NCBI GenBank assembly: GCA_019973575.1
Contig: BPUI01000001.1
Location: 806,001-870,000, forward strand
DNA: 64,000 nucleotides
Reading direction: 5' to 3'
Origin: Gemmatimonadetes bacterium T265
GTDB lineage: Bacteria > Gemmatimonadota > Gemmatimonadetes > Gemmatimonadales > Gemmatimonadaceae
Both the position numbers and the translations under genes were made by a program. Positions 43,668-52,146 of the stretch are shown here, piece by piece (the stretch's first letter is position 1; every line of letters starts with the position of its first letter). The notes below the pieces were generated by a model, which was not told where the DNA came from, did not search any database, and worked only from the letters and a program-made list of their open reading frames with translations.

Positions 43668-44987
43668 TCATCCCACCTCGGCCACCCGCGCGCGCCGCAC
43701 CGTCGCGACCGCGTAGGCAACGACCGCGACCACCACGGCCGCGCCGATCGCGGCCCACTCCGCGCGCTTGAGCCCGCTCAACAACCACGCGATCACGGCG
43801 ATTGCCGCCGCCGGCGCGACCGCCCCGGCCCGCGTCCGCAGCGGCTCCCCCCCGCCCTCGCGCACGTCGCGCCGCCGGAGCTCCCACGCCGCCGCGCAGC
43901 ACATCGCGTAGACGAGCAGCGCCGCGCCGTTCGCCACGAGGGCGAGCCGCTCGAACGCGCCCCCGAGCGCGAGCACGGCCGTCACCGCCGTCTGCGCGAG
44001 CACGGCCACGTACGGCGTCCGGTAGCGCGGGTGCACGGCCGCGAGCGCGCGCGGCAGCAGGCCGTCGCGGCCGAGGGCGAACAGCACGCGCGGCGCGGCG
44101 AACGTCATCCCGCCCACGTAGCCGAGCATCGAGACGATCGACCCCGCGAGCACGAGCCCCTCCCCGAGCGGGCCTAACGCGACGCCCGCCGCGTCGGCCA
44201 CGGGGGTCTTGCTCGTCGCGAGCGCGGGGCCGAGCACGCCCTCCGCGACCACGTGGACGGCCACGTAGATCAGCGCCACGGCCGCGATCGCGCCGAGCAG
44301 GGCCCGCGGCACCGTCCGCGCCGGGTCGCGCACCTCCCCGCTCGGCGCGAGCGCGCTCTCGGTGCCGAGGAAGGCGAAGATGAGGAACGTCGCGGTGCGC
44401 GCGACGTCGCGCGCGGCGGGCGCGGCGTGCACGGCGAGGTTGGGCGCGCGCACCGCGAAGGCGCCGGCCGCGACGAAGAGCGCGAGCGGCACGAGTTTGG
44501 CCGCCGTGAGCAGGTTGTTCGTGCGGCTCGCGGCGCGCAGGCCGCGCACGTTGACCGCGGCGAAGGCGAGCAGGACGGCGAGCAGCGCCCCCGCACGCGG
44601 AACGCCGCCGGCGAGCGCGGGCACGACCGCGCCGAGCGAGTCGGCGAGAAAGCTCGACACGGCGCCGAGCGCCGCGGCCATGCAGGCGTAGAGCAGCACG
44701 CCCGCGACGAAGCCGACGAACGGGCCGAAGGCGACTTCGACGTACGCGTAGAGCCCGCCCGTGCGCCCGACGCGACTCCCCGCCTCCGCGACGCAGAGGA
44801 CGACGAGGGCCATCGCCGCCGCGCACGCGAGGTAGGCGAGCGGGGCCGCGGGGCCTAACGCCGCGGCGGCCCCCGCGGGGAGCCGAAAGATGCCGCCGCC
44901 GATGGTGACGTTCACGACGGCGGCGGCGAGGCCCAGGGGGCCGAGGGCGCGGACGAGGCGGGGGGCCGCCCGTGCCTGCAGGGTCAC
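43668..44987 (-). CDS. APC-family amino acid permease
   Basis: A 439-residue inner-membrane transporter with about 12 hydrophobic helices. The helix 1 motif VNVTIGGGIFRLPAG and the helix 6 region FLIFAFLGTESALAPSGEVRDPARTVPRALL are diagnostic of APC amino-acid/polyamine antiporters and symporters. The GTG start directly follows the M28 peptidase stop (no gap), so the two are co-transcribed. Substrate unknown, probably amino acids freed by the peptidase. Confidence 0.88.
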   Translation of the reverse strand: MTLQARAAPRLVRALGPLGLAAAVVNVTIGGGIFRLPAGAAAALGPAAPLAYLACAAAMALVVLCVAEAGSRVGRTGGLYAYVEVAFGPFVGFVAGVLLYACMAAALGAVSSFLADSLGAVVPALAGGVPRAGALLAVLLAFAAVNVRGLRAASRTNNLLTAAKLVPLALFVAAGAFAVRAPNLAVHAAPAARDVARTATFLIFAFLGTESALAPSGEVRDPARTVPRALLGAIAAVALIYVAVHVVAEGVLGPALATSKTPVADAAGVALGPLGEGLVLAGSIVSMLGYVGGMTFAAPRVLFALGRDGLLPRALAAVHPRYRTPYVAVLAQTAVTAVLALGGAFERLALVANGAALLVYAMCCAAAWELRRRDVREGGGEPLRTRAGAVAPAAAIAVIAWLLSGLKRAEWAAIGAAVVVAVVAYAVATVRRARVAEVG

Positions 44988-46634
44988 TCAGCGCGCCGCG
45001 GTCGTCCGCGCCGGCCGCTTGAACTCCGCGTCCGCGTTCCACGCCGGCCACGCCGGCGCGTCGGCGAGGGAGCGCGCGAAGTCGAGCACGAGCTGCGACA
45101 GCTGCACCGCGCCCGAGAGGTCGAAGCCGGGCCGGTACTCGTCGCTCGGCTGGTGGTAGCGGTGCGCGGTGTAGTCCTCGTCCTGCGCCTTCCCCCACCC
45201 CGCCGGCCGCCCGACGTAGTCGGTGCCCGCTCCGATGCTCACCGCCGGCACGCCCGCCTTGGCGAACGAGAAGTGGTCGGAGCGGTAGAAGTGCCCCTGC
45301 TCGGGGTGCTCCTCGGGCGCGAGGCGGAGGCCGCGAGGCCGCGCGAACGCCGCGAGCATCGGCCCGAGCGCGCTCTTGGTGTCGCCGAGGACGTTGAGGT
45401 CGCGCACGCGGCCGAGCAGGTTGCCGCCGTCGAGGTTGAGGTTGGCGACGAGCGACGCGGCCGGCACCGTCGGGTGCTGGGCGAACCAGGCGCTGCCTAA
45501 CAGCCCGGACTCTTCGGCCGTGACGAAGACGAAGAGCAGCGAGCGCGCCGGCTTCGGCCCGGCGGCCGCGGCCCGCGCGACGGCGAGCAGGTCCGCCACG
45601 CCCGACGCGTTGTCGAGCGCGCCGTTGTAGATCGAGTCGCCGCCGACCGCGGGGCCGATGCCGAGGTGGTCCCAGTGCGCCGAGAGCGTGACGTACTCGC
45701 CGCGCCGCGCCGGACTCGCGCCGCGCACGACGCCGACGACGTTCTCCGAGGCGAGGTGCGACACGGCGTTCGTGAACGACGCGTCGAGCACGATCCCGGT
45801 GTTCACGGGGCGGAAGTCGCGGCGCGCGGCCCGCGCGCGCAGCGTGTCGAAGTCGAGCCCGGCCTGCTTCAGGAGCGACGCGGCGGCCGTGTCCTTGATC
45901 CACCCGCGCACGCCGATCGGCGCGGGGCCGTTCGGGTCGCGCGGCAGCAGCCGGTGCTCGACCGAGTTGGAGCCGACGACGACCTGCCACGGGTAGCCCG
46001 CGCGCTCGGTGGTGTGTACGATCAGCATCCCCGCCGCGCCGCGCCGCTCGGCCTCCTCGTACTTGTACGTCCAGCGGCCGTAGTACGTCATCGCCTTGCC
46101 GCCGAAGAGGGTCGGCTCGTTCGGCGGCGCGGGCGGGTCGTTGACGAGCACCATGAGCCACTTGCCCTTCACGTCGACGCCCTTGAAGTCGTCCCACTTG
46201 TACTCGGGCGCGGCCGCGCCGTAGCCGACGAAGACGACCTCGCCGCGCGCGGCGCTCTGGGGCGTCGCCGACCCGGCCCAGACGACGACGTCGTCGGTGA
46301 AGCGGAGCGTCGCGTTCGCCTTGCCCGACGCGGTCACGCGGATCGTCGCCGGGTCGGCCTTCACGACGTCGATCGGGACGCGCTGCAGGTACGACGAGTC
46401 CCCGACGCCCGGCGAGACGCCCGCGATGCGGAGCTGGCTCGCGATGTAGTCCGCGGCGAGGCGGCCGCCGCGGGTCGCGGGGGCGCGGCCTTCGAGGAGG
46501 TCGGAGGAGAGGAACTTCAGGTCGCCGTCGATCTCGGCGGCGGTGATCGCGGCCGGGGCGGGCTGTTGGGCGCGGAGCGCGGCGGCGGCGAAGAGGCCGA
46601 ACGTTAGGGCCGCGAGGGCGGTGCGGGAGCGCAT
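44988..46634 (-). CDS. Exported M28-family aminopeptidase
   Basis: A 548-residue secreted metallopeptidase. Signal peptide ends near ALRAQQ. A PA (protease-associated) domain lies in the middle (GRWTYKYEEAERRGAAGMLIVHT), then the M28 catalytic domain with the two-zinc ligands: His in SAHWDHLG, Asp in GALDNASG, the Glu pair in TAEESGLLGS, Asp in NLNLDGGN and His in HRYHQPSDEY. It releases N-terminal amino acids from peptides outside the cytoplasm. The start is ATG 46634. It leads a peptidase/permease/PLP-enzyme cassette. Confidence 0.92.
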   Translation of the reverse strand: MRSRTALAALTFGLFAAAALRAQQPAPAAITAAEIDGDLKFLSSDLLEGRAPATRGGRLAADYIASQLRIAGVSPGVGDSSYLQRVPIDVVKADPATIRVTASGKANATLRFTDDVVVWAGSATPQSAARGEVVFVGYGAAAPEYKWDDFKGVDVKGKWLMVLVNDPPAPPNEPTLFGGKAMTYYGRWTYKYEEAERRGAAGMLIVHTTERAGYPWQVVVGSNSVEHRLLPRDPNGPAPIGVRGWIKDTAAASLLKQAGLDFDTLRARAARRDFRPVNTGIVLDASFTNAVSHLASENVVGVVRGASPARRGEYVTLSAHWDHLGIGPAVGGDSIYNGALDNASGVADLLAVARAAAAGPKPARSLLFVFVTAEESGLLGSAWFAQHPTVPAASLVANLNLDGGNLLGRVRDLNVLGDTKSALGPMLAAFARPRGLRLAPEEHPEQGHFYRSDHFSFAKAGVPAVSIGAGTDYVGRPAGWGKAQDEDYTAHRYHQPSDEYRPGFDLSGAVQLSQLVLDFARSLADAPAWPAWNADAEFKRPARTTAAR

Positions 46635-46821
46635 GCGCGGGGGACGCAAGACGAGTGGAAGACGGGGCGGCGGGCGCCGCTCCTGCAAACCTATACCGAC
46701 GCGTCGCTGCGCTGGGGCGCTGTTGGGGCAGCGCGTTGCGGTCGACGAGCAGCGATGTTTTGGGCCGGTGTGCAACGAAGTGATGCGCACGGGATCGGCG
46801 CTCGTTCGTAGCGTGCGGGGT

Positions 46822-47211
46822 ATGCCAACCTCACCTCACGCGGGCTCGCGCGCTCGGTCGGGCGGGCTCCGCGTCCGCCACGAAGCCGGCCTGCCCGCGC
46901 GCGCCGTCTTCGACCTCGTCCAATCACTCCCGCGCGCCGGACGCGGTGACCTCGCGGACCAGCTGCGGCGCAGTGCCTTGTCGGTCTATGCGAACCTGGC
47001 CGAAGGCGAGGGGCGGACGACGACGGCCGACCGCCTACGCCTGTTCACGATCGCCTAGGGCTCGCTCCGCGAGTTGGACGCGCACCTCGATCTCGTCGGG
47101 TACACGAGCGTGCTCCCCGCGCACGAACTGGAGCGCGCCCGAACCCACCTGCGCCGGGTCGGCCGCATGCTGTTCGCCCTGCGCCGCAAACTCGCCGCCG
47201 CGCCGCCGTAA
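46822..47211 (+). pseudogene. Four-helix-bundle protein gene with in-frame TAG
   Basis: From ATG 46822 the frame reads as a four-helix-bundle protein (TIGR02436, formerly 23S rRNA-intervening-sequence protein): VFDLVQSLPRAGRGDLADQLRRSALSVYANLAEGEGR, then LRLFTIA, a TAG at 47056, then without frame change GSLRELDAHLDLVGYTSVLPAHELERARTHLRRVGRML to a TAA at 47209. The family normally has a sense codon exactly there. So a single nonsense mutation splits it. Family members occur sporadically in accessory regions and their role is unclear. Confidence 0.75.
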
Positions 47212-47217
47212 CCCGCC

Positions 47218-47259
47218 GTCCCAACAGCGCCGTTCCAACAGCGCCGTTCCAACAGCGCC
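47218..47259. repeat. 14-bp tandem repeat, three copies
   Basis: GT(C/T)CCAACAGCGCC occurs at 47218-47231, 47232-47245 and 47246-47259, in the gap between the broken four-helix-bundle gene and the TonB receptor stop. The first copy differs by one base. Function unknown. Confidence 0.8.
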
Positions 47260-47287
47260 CGCCTTACTGCACCCCGCCCCCGTCCCG

Positions 47288-49627
47288 CTATCGCTCGACC
47301 CGGACTCCCACCCCCACCCCCCGCGGATACCCCGGCGTCACAAACCGCTCCACCCGCTCCCCCCCGGGCAACCCCGTCCGGTCCGGCGCGAGCGCGTTTG
47401 GTGCCCACGTCCCGAACGTCACATACCGCCGGTCGAGCAGATTACTCACCGACGCCGTCGCCTCCACGCGCCCCCGCCGCGCGCTTAGCCGGAGTGCGGC
47501 AAGCGCGTACCCCGGCAGCAGGTCGCCCCCGGGCGCCGCCGCCGTCCCGCCCTCCCCCCCGCGCAGCCGCTGCACGCCGACCGCGCTCCCCGACAGCTCC
47601 GCGCCTAATGACCATCCGGCCGCCCGCCCCGCCGCCCGCACGCCCGCCGTCGCGCGCCGGTCGGGCGAGAGCGGCAGCCGGTCGCCGGGCCGCACCGAGT
47701 CGGGCGTCGCGCGCGCGCTGGCGAGCAGCCCCGCGGCCTCGTACGTCGCCCGGACGAGCGCCCACGACGCGAACGCCGAGAGCCCGTCGGCCGGGCCCGC
47801 CCGTCCCGCCAGCTCCAGCCCCGCCCGCCGCGTGCGCGGGAAGTTCGTGAAGTACCCCGCCGTCCGCCCGCTCGCGACGAGGAGGATCTCGTCGCGCACG
47901 TCGGCGCGGAACGCGCTCGCCGTGAGCACGACGCCCAGGCGCGGCGTCCAGTCCGCCCCGGCCTCGACGTTCCGCACGCGCACCGGCCGCAGCGGCGGGT
48001 CGTCGCCTAACGAAAAGGGGAGTGGGCACGGGCTCGCCGGGTCCGCGCAGGCGAGCTCCACCGCCGCGGGCGCGCGGAACCCCGTCCCCGCGCTCGCGTA
48101 CGCGCGCCACGCCGCGCCCGGGGTCGCCGTGACCCCCACACGCGGCGAGAGCTGGCGGAACGCGCTCGTCCCCGAGTTCGCCGGCGTGAAGCGGTCGACG
48201 AACGGCACGCGCACCCAGTCGCCGCGCACGCTCGCGACGAGCGAGACGCGCCGCGCGGGCGCGAGCACGCCCTGCGCGAACGCCGCCGCGTTGAGCGCGT
48301 TCGCCGTCGCGTCCTCGCACTCCGCGTCCGCGCCCGACGCCGCCGGCGCGCACGCGCCGTCCGGCTGCGCGTCGTCGGCCGGCCCCGAGGCCCGCTCGTA
48401 CACGCGGTAGCGCACCGCGTCGCGCGAGAACTCGCCGCCGGCGGTCGCGACGAACGGCATGCCGAGGAGCGTCGTGCGACGCTCCCCCTCGACTGTTCCC
48501 CCCGCGCTCGCCGCCCGCACGCGCGCGAGCGTGCTCGGCGCGTCGGCGTTCACGTTGAACTGGCCGCTCCGCGTGTCGCGCACGAACAGGGTGCCGCGCA
48601 CCTCGCCCGCGGCGGCCGACGGGTCGCCGAGCCGGCGGCGGCCGCGGAGGGCGACGTGCACCGTCCGCGGCGCGTACCAGTCGCCCGGCGTGTAGTTGGC
48701 GCGCCGCTCGCCCGCGGCGAGCCAGCTCTCCGGGAGCGAGCCCGCCTGGCCTAACGAATCGCGCGCGAGGAGCACCGAGAGCGCGACGTCGCCGGCGGCC
48801 GTCCGGCGCCCCGCGGTGCCGAAGACGAGCCGCCGGCGCGCGGCCGTCGCGTCGCGCCAGCCGTCCTCGCCCCCCGCGCGGGCGAGCACGTAGCCGTCGA
48901 CGGTCGCGCCCGCACCGGACGGGCCGGCCTCCGCCGCGCCGGCGCCGCGCGCGCCCGACGCCGTCAGCTGCACGCCGCGCTGCCCGAACGCGCCGCCGTC
49001 GACCGCGACGTCGAGCCCGGGGCCGCCGTCGCCGCCGCGCCGCGTCGCGAGCACGAGCGCGCCGCCCAACGTGTTCTTGCCGTAGAGCGCCGACGGCCCG
49101 CGGACGAGCGCGGCGTCCCGCACCGCCTCGGCCGGCAGCAGGTCGAAGTTCACCTGCTGCGCGTCGGCCTCGTTCACGCGGACCCCGTCGAGGAAGACGC
49201 TCACCCCCTGCCCCACGCCGACGACGGGCGAGAGCGTGAAACCGCGCACGTCGAGCGTGGGCTGCGCACGCGTGCCCTGGTCGTCGAAGCTCGCGACGCC
49301 GGGGAGGCGCGAGAGGAGCGCGGTCGCGGGCGCCGGGCCGCCCACCGCGGGCAGCGCCGCCCCGGGCGCGCCGAACTCGGCCCAGTCGACACGTGCAGCC
49401 GCGCTCGCCGCTCCCGCAGTGGCTGCCGCGGGCGCGAGCCGGCCGGCGACGACCACCGTGGGGGCGAGGCGCGCGACGCGGCGCGACGAATCGCGTGCCG
49501 CGCTGTCGGGCGCGGTCGGGGGCGCCGTGGCTTGCGCCCTCGCGGCGGCGCTCGCCAGTACGATCCCGGCGGCGCCGCCGAACGCGACGACGCGTCCGCG
49601 GACGATCGCGCGCGTTCCGCGCCTCAC
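47288..49627 (-). CDS. TonB-dependent outer-membrane receptor
   Basis: A 779-residue receptor. Signal peptide ends near AAARAQA; a plug domain at about 75-200 (ALLSRLPGVASFDDQGTRAQPTLDVRGF, VSVFLDGVRVNEADAQQVNFDLLP, LVRGPSALYGKNTLGGALVL); then a 22-strand barrel with the NLLDRRYVTFG late motif. Such receptors import ferric siderophores, vitamin B12 or other scarce ligands using TonB energy. The ligand cannot be named. The GTG start overlaps the stop of the DUF779 gene as ATGA-type coupling, so the two may be co-expressed. Confidence 0.9.
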   Translation of the reverse strand: MRRGTRAIVRGRVVAFGGAAGIVLASAAARAQATAPPTAPDSAARDSSRRVARLAPTVVVAGRLAPAAATAGAASAAARVDWAEFGAPGAALPAVGGPAPATALLSRLPGVASFDDQGTRAQPTLDVRGFTLSPVVGVGQGVSVFLDGVRVNEADAQQVNFDLLPAEAVRDAALVRGPSALYGKNTLGGALVLATRRGGDGGPGLDVAVDGGAFGQRGVQLTASGARGAGAAEAGPSGAGATVDGYVLARAGGEDGWRDATAARRRLVFGTAGRRTAAGDVALSVLLARDSLGQAGSLPESWLAAGERRANYTPGDWYAPRTVHVALRGRRRLGDPSAAAGEVRGTLFVRDTRSGQFNVNADAPSTLARVRAASAGGTVEGERRTTLLGMPFVATAGGEFSRDAVRYRVYERASGPADDAQPDGACAPAASGADAECEDATANALNAAAFAQGVLAPARRVSLVASVRGDWVRVPFVDRFTPANSGTSAFRQLSPRVGVTATPGAAWRAYASAGTGFRAPAAVELACADPASPCPLPFSLGDDPPLRPVRVRNVEAGADWTPRLGVVLTASAFRADVRDEILLVASGRTAGYFTNFPRTRRAGLELAGRAGPADGLSAFASWALVRATYEAAGLLASARATPDSVRPGDRLPLSPDRRATAGVRAAGRAAGWSLGAELSGSAVGVQRLRGGEGGTAAAPGGDLLPGYALAALRLSARRGRVEATASVSNLLDRRYVTFGTWAPNALAPDRTGLPGGERVERFVTPGYPRGVGVGVRVER

Positions 49628-50055
49628 GCCGGCGCGGGGCGGACGCCCGTCGCGCGGCCCATCACGCCGCCGCGCTCATCGCCGCGGGGCGCCGGGCCGG
49701 CCGCCTCGAGCGCCGCCCACTCCGCGTCCCCGAACAAACGCGAACGCGTGAGGAAGCGCACGCCCTCGGGCGCCTCGACCGAGAAGCCGTCCCCGCGCCC
49801 GGGCACGACGTCGACCGTGAGGTGCGTGTGCTGCCGGTGCGCGTACTGCTGGTCGCCGATGTAGAACGACGGTCCCGCGACGTCGCCGAGGTAGACGTCG
49901 CGCTGCCCGACGCGGAACTCGCCGCGCGGGTAGCACGTCGGCGCGCTGCCGTCGCAGCACCCGCCCGACCGATGGAAGAGGAGCGGACCGTGCTGGGCCG
50001 CGAGCCGGTCGAGCAGCGCGGCGGCGGGGGGGATGTCGATGCGGGCGGGGGTCAC
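49624..50055 (-). CDS. DUF779-domain protein
   Basis: A 143-residue DUF779 protein. The conserved parts are LFHRSGGCCDGSAPTCYP, with three Cys that could bind metal, GDVAGPSFYIGDQQY and HTHLTVDVVPGRGDGFSVEAPEGVRFLTRSRLF. DUF779 genes usually sit next to an acetaldehyde/aldehyde dehydrogenase of the ExaC type. Here the neighbouring dehydrogenase (50239-50716) is an internal-deletion remnant, so this partner may have lost its normal context. The GTG start is preceded by GGGG-rich sequence. Biochemical role unknown. Confidence 0.85.
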   Translation of the reverse strand: MTPARIDIPPAAALLDRLAAQHGPLLFHRSGGCCDGSAPTCYPRGEFRVGQRDVYLGDVAGPSFYIGDQQYAHRQHTHLTVDVVPGRGDGFSVEAPEGVRFLTRSRLFGDAEWAALEAAGPAPRGDERGGVMGRATGVRPAPA

Positions 50056-50085
50056 AGGTGTAATGACGAGAGATGACCGTCTGAT

Positions 50086-50198
50086 GTCGTCCCGAGCGTC
50101 GCGAGGGACCTGCCGTCCGGGGTGACGGGGCCGGCCGATCCGCGCCCAACGCCTCCCGTCACCGGTGAAAGTAGGCCCCTCGCTGCGCTCGGGACGAC
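50086..50198. repeat. 26-bp-arm inverted repeat (REP-like hairpin)
   Basis: Left arm 50086-50111 (GTCGTCCCGAGCG then TCGCGAGGGACCT) pairs with right arm 50173-50198 (AGGCCCCTCGC then TGCGCTCGGGACGAC) with three mismatches; the loop is 61 nt. It resembles a widespread class of bacterial intergenic palindromes with the core GTCGTCCCGAGCG. It lies between the aldehyde dehydrogenase remnant and the DUF779 gene. It could be a mobile palindrome or a terminator. Confidence 0.75.
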
Positions 50199-50238
50199 AG
50201 GGGGGCCGGACGTGCTCCCGACCCTCCCAACCCGCCGC

Positions 50239-50716
50239 TCAGAAGAAGCCCGACGCCTTCGGCGAGTAGCTCACCAGCACGTGCTTCGTCTGCTGGTAGT
50301 GGTCGAGCATCATGCGGTGGTTCTCCCGCCCGACGCCGCTCTGCTTGTAGCCGCCGAACGCCGCGTGCGCCGGGTACAGGCGGGAGCAGTTGGTCCACAC
50401 GCGCCCCGCCTTGATCCCGCGCCCCATGCGGTATGCGGTGTCGCCGTCCCTGGACCACACGCCCGCGCCTAACCCGTAGAGCGTGTCGTTCGCGATGGGC
50501 CGCATCTCAGAGGTGCTGGCTGGTGATCGGCGACGGGTCGGCCAAGTACTGCCCCTTGGCCAGCGGCACGAACGTGCCGCCGATCCAGTTGTCGTGGCGC
50601 GCCTTGATGGGAATCGAGATCGCGTACCGGCGCGCGCCTTCGGGGAGGGTGGTGGGGCGGACGACATCGTCGGCACCAGCGGTGCCGGTGGTGGTCGGCT
50701 CGGTTGTGGCGGACAT
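50239..50716 (-). pseudogene. Aldehyde dehydrogenase gene with large internal deletion
   Basis: The 5' piece (ATG 50716 to TGA at 50507) encodes the start of an ExaC/AldA-type aldehyde dehydrogenase: [37 protein letters not shown]. Directly after, in another frame, comes the true C-terminus: [60 protein letters not shown] to SPKASGFF. A normal enzyme has about 500 residues; around 350 central ones, with the catalytic Cys and Glu and the NAD-binding site, are missing. So it is non-functional. The DUF779 partner gene downstream is intact. An assembly collapse is an alternative. Confidence 0.85.
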
Positions 50717-50884
50717 CTGACGTGCCCCGGTCGGAGGAAGGGCCGTACGGGACGGACGGGAGCGGGCCGGGTCGCCGCAACCTCGGAAACGCGGCCGCGC
50801 GGCAGGTGGCTTCTCGGCGGGGGCCGGACGCAGTTCTTTCCGACGCGTTCCCGCAGTCTCCGCTTCACCCCACCCCTCTCGTTC

Positions 50885-51310
50885 ATGCCCCGTCGTTTCC
50901 CCGGCGGCCCCGCCGGTCGCGTTTCGGTCGTGGTGGTTGCGGCCGCCGCGTTCGCCGCGGTCCTCCTGACCAACACCGCTGCCGGCGCGCAGGCCGTCGT
51001 CGACGATTCCACTGCCGTCGCGCCCGCCGTCGCGCCCGCCGTCGCGCCCGCGTCGACGCCGCCGGCCGCGCCGGTCGGTCCCACGCTCGACGGCGCCCGC
51101 GTCGGTGCGACGCGCGCGGCGACATCGGCCACCGTCGCGCCAGCGGCCGCACCGGTGTCCGGCCCGCGCGCCGGCCGCCCCGTGGCGCTCATGGTCGTCG
51201 GCGGCGCGGCACTCATCCTCGGCGCGATCATCGGCGGCTCGGGCGGAACCGCGGTCGCGGTCGGCGGCGCGGTAGTAGGGCTGATCGGGCTCTACGAGTT
51301 CATCCGGTAA
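50885..51310 (+). CDS. Hypothetical exported protein with C-terminal membrane segment
   Basis: A 141-residue protein. A signal peptide or N-terminal anchor ([25 protein letters not shown]) is followed by an Ala/Pro/Val repeat linker ([18 protein letters not shown]) and a Gly-rich hydrophobic C-terminus ([42 protein letters not shown]) with two short membrane helices, glycine-zipper-like. No family name; common type of small envelope protein in this genome. Start ATG 50885. Confidence 0.6.
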   Translation: MPRRFPGGPAGRVSVVVVAAAAFAAVLLTNTAAGAQAVVDDSTAVAPAVAPAVAPASTPPAAPVGPTLDGARVGATRAATSATVAPAAAPVSGPRAGRPVALMVVGGAALILGAIIGGSGGTAVAVGGAVVGLIGLYEFIR

Positions 51311-51424
51311 GCGTCGGATCGCCGCCACGCGCGCGGCCGAGTTGCGAGGCGGGCCGAGCCGAGCGTATTCTCGGCCCGCGGGCGTTCCGGCGTCCGTGCT
51401 CACTCCGGCCGCCGAGGTACCGCG

Positions 51425-52146
51425 ATGACGCTGCCCGATTCCATCCCCGCTCCCGAACCCTACGAGGGGCCGGTCGGCCCGATGACCTTCGAGTAGTACC
51501 TCGAGTTCGAGGAGGCGTCTGAGACGCGTCACGAATTCGTGAACGGCTACGCGTTCCCGATGGAAACGACCGCGATGAGCGGGGGAACGCGGCGCCACAG
51601 CAAGATCATCGGCAACGTCGCGGGCCAGCTCTGGGTGCGCACGCGCGGGACCGGCTCCGAAATGCACAGTCAGGGGTTCAAGCTCCAGACCCCAGCGGGG
51701 ACACCTACTATCCGGATGTCATGGTGTCCTGCGGTCCCCCGCCTGCGGACGAGGCGCTGTACCTGGACGACCCCTGCCTCGCCGTCGGAGTGTTGTCGCC
51801 CGGCACGGAGCGCACGGACTTCTCGGAAAAGCTGGGGAGCTACACCGAAGTCCCGACGCTCGGCGCGTACCTGATCGTCGAGACGACGTGGCGGGCCGTA
51901 CACCGCCACTGGCGGAACGCCGACGGCACGTGGGAACGCGAGCTGATCGCGGGCGCCGGCAGCGTCGTGCCGCTGCCCTGCCCGGCCGGCGGCGTGCTCA
52001 CCTTCGACGAGATCTACGAGGGCGTGGACCTGCCGACCGAGCCGCCGTCCCGCGCCCGACTGCGGCACGTGCGCGAGCCCGCCGCGGTGTACGAGGCGGA
52101 CGACGACTACGAGGACGCGGCCGGCGCGGAAGGCGGCGCCGTCTGA
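51425..52146 (+). pseudogene. Uma2-family (DUF820) nuclease-like gene, broken
   Basis: From ATG 51425 the product begins as a Uma2/DUF820 restriction-endonuclease-fold protein (VGPMTFE), hits a TAG at 51494, then continues in frame as YLEFEEASETRHEFVNGYAFPM and SGGTRRHSKIIGNVAGQLW. Near 51700 the frame shifts, and the rest reads TYYPDVMVSCGPPPADEALYLDDPCLAVGVLSPGTERTDFSEKLGSYTEVPTLGAYLIVE to DEIYEGVD. The PDVMV and ECF-like VGVLSPGT blocks are Uma2 hallmarks. Two lesions make it inactive. Its 3' end overlaps the M20 gene by 40 nt. Confidence 0.8.

Noticed and set aside
47056-51496. TAG read through as an amino acid (stop-codon recoding)
   Set aside because: Many intact genes here end in TAG (for example GNAT, acs at 13114, lactonase), and the TAG-containing genes have other damage or lie among decayed genes.
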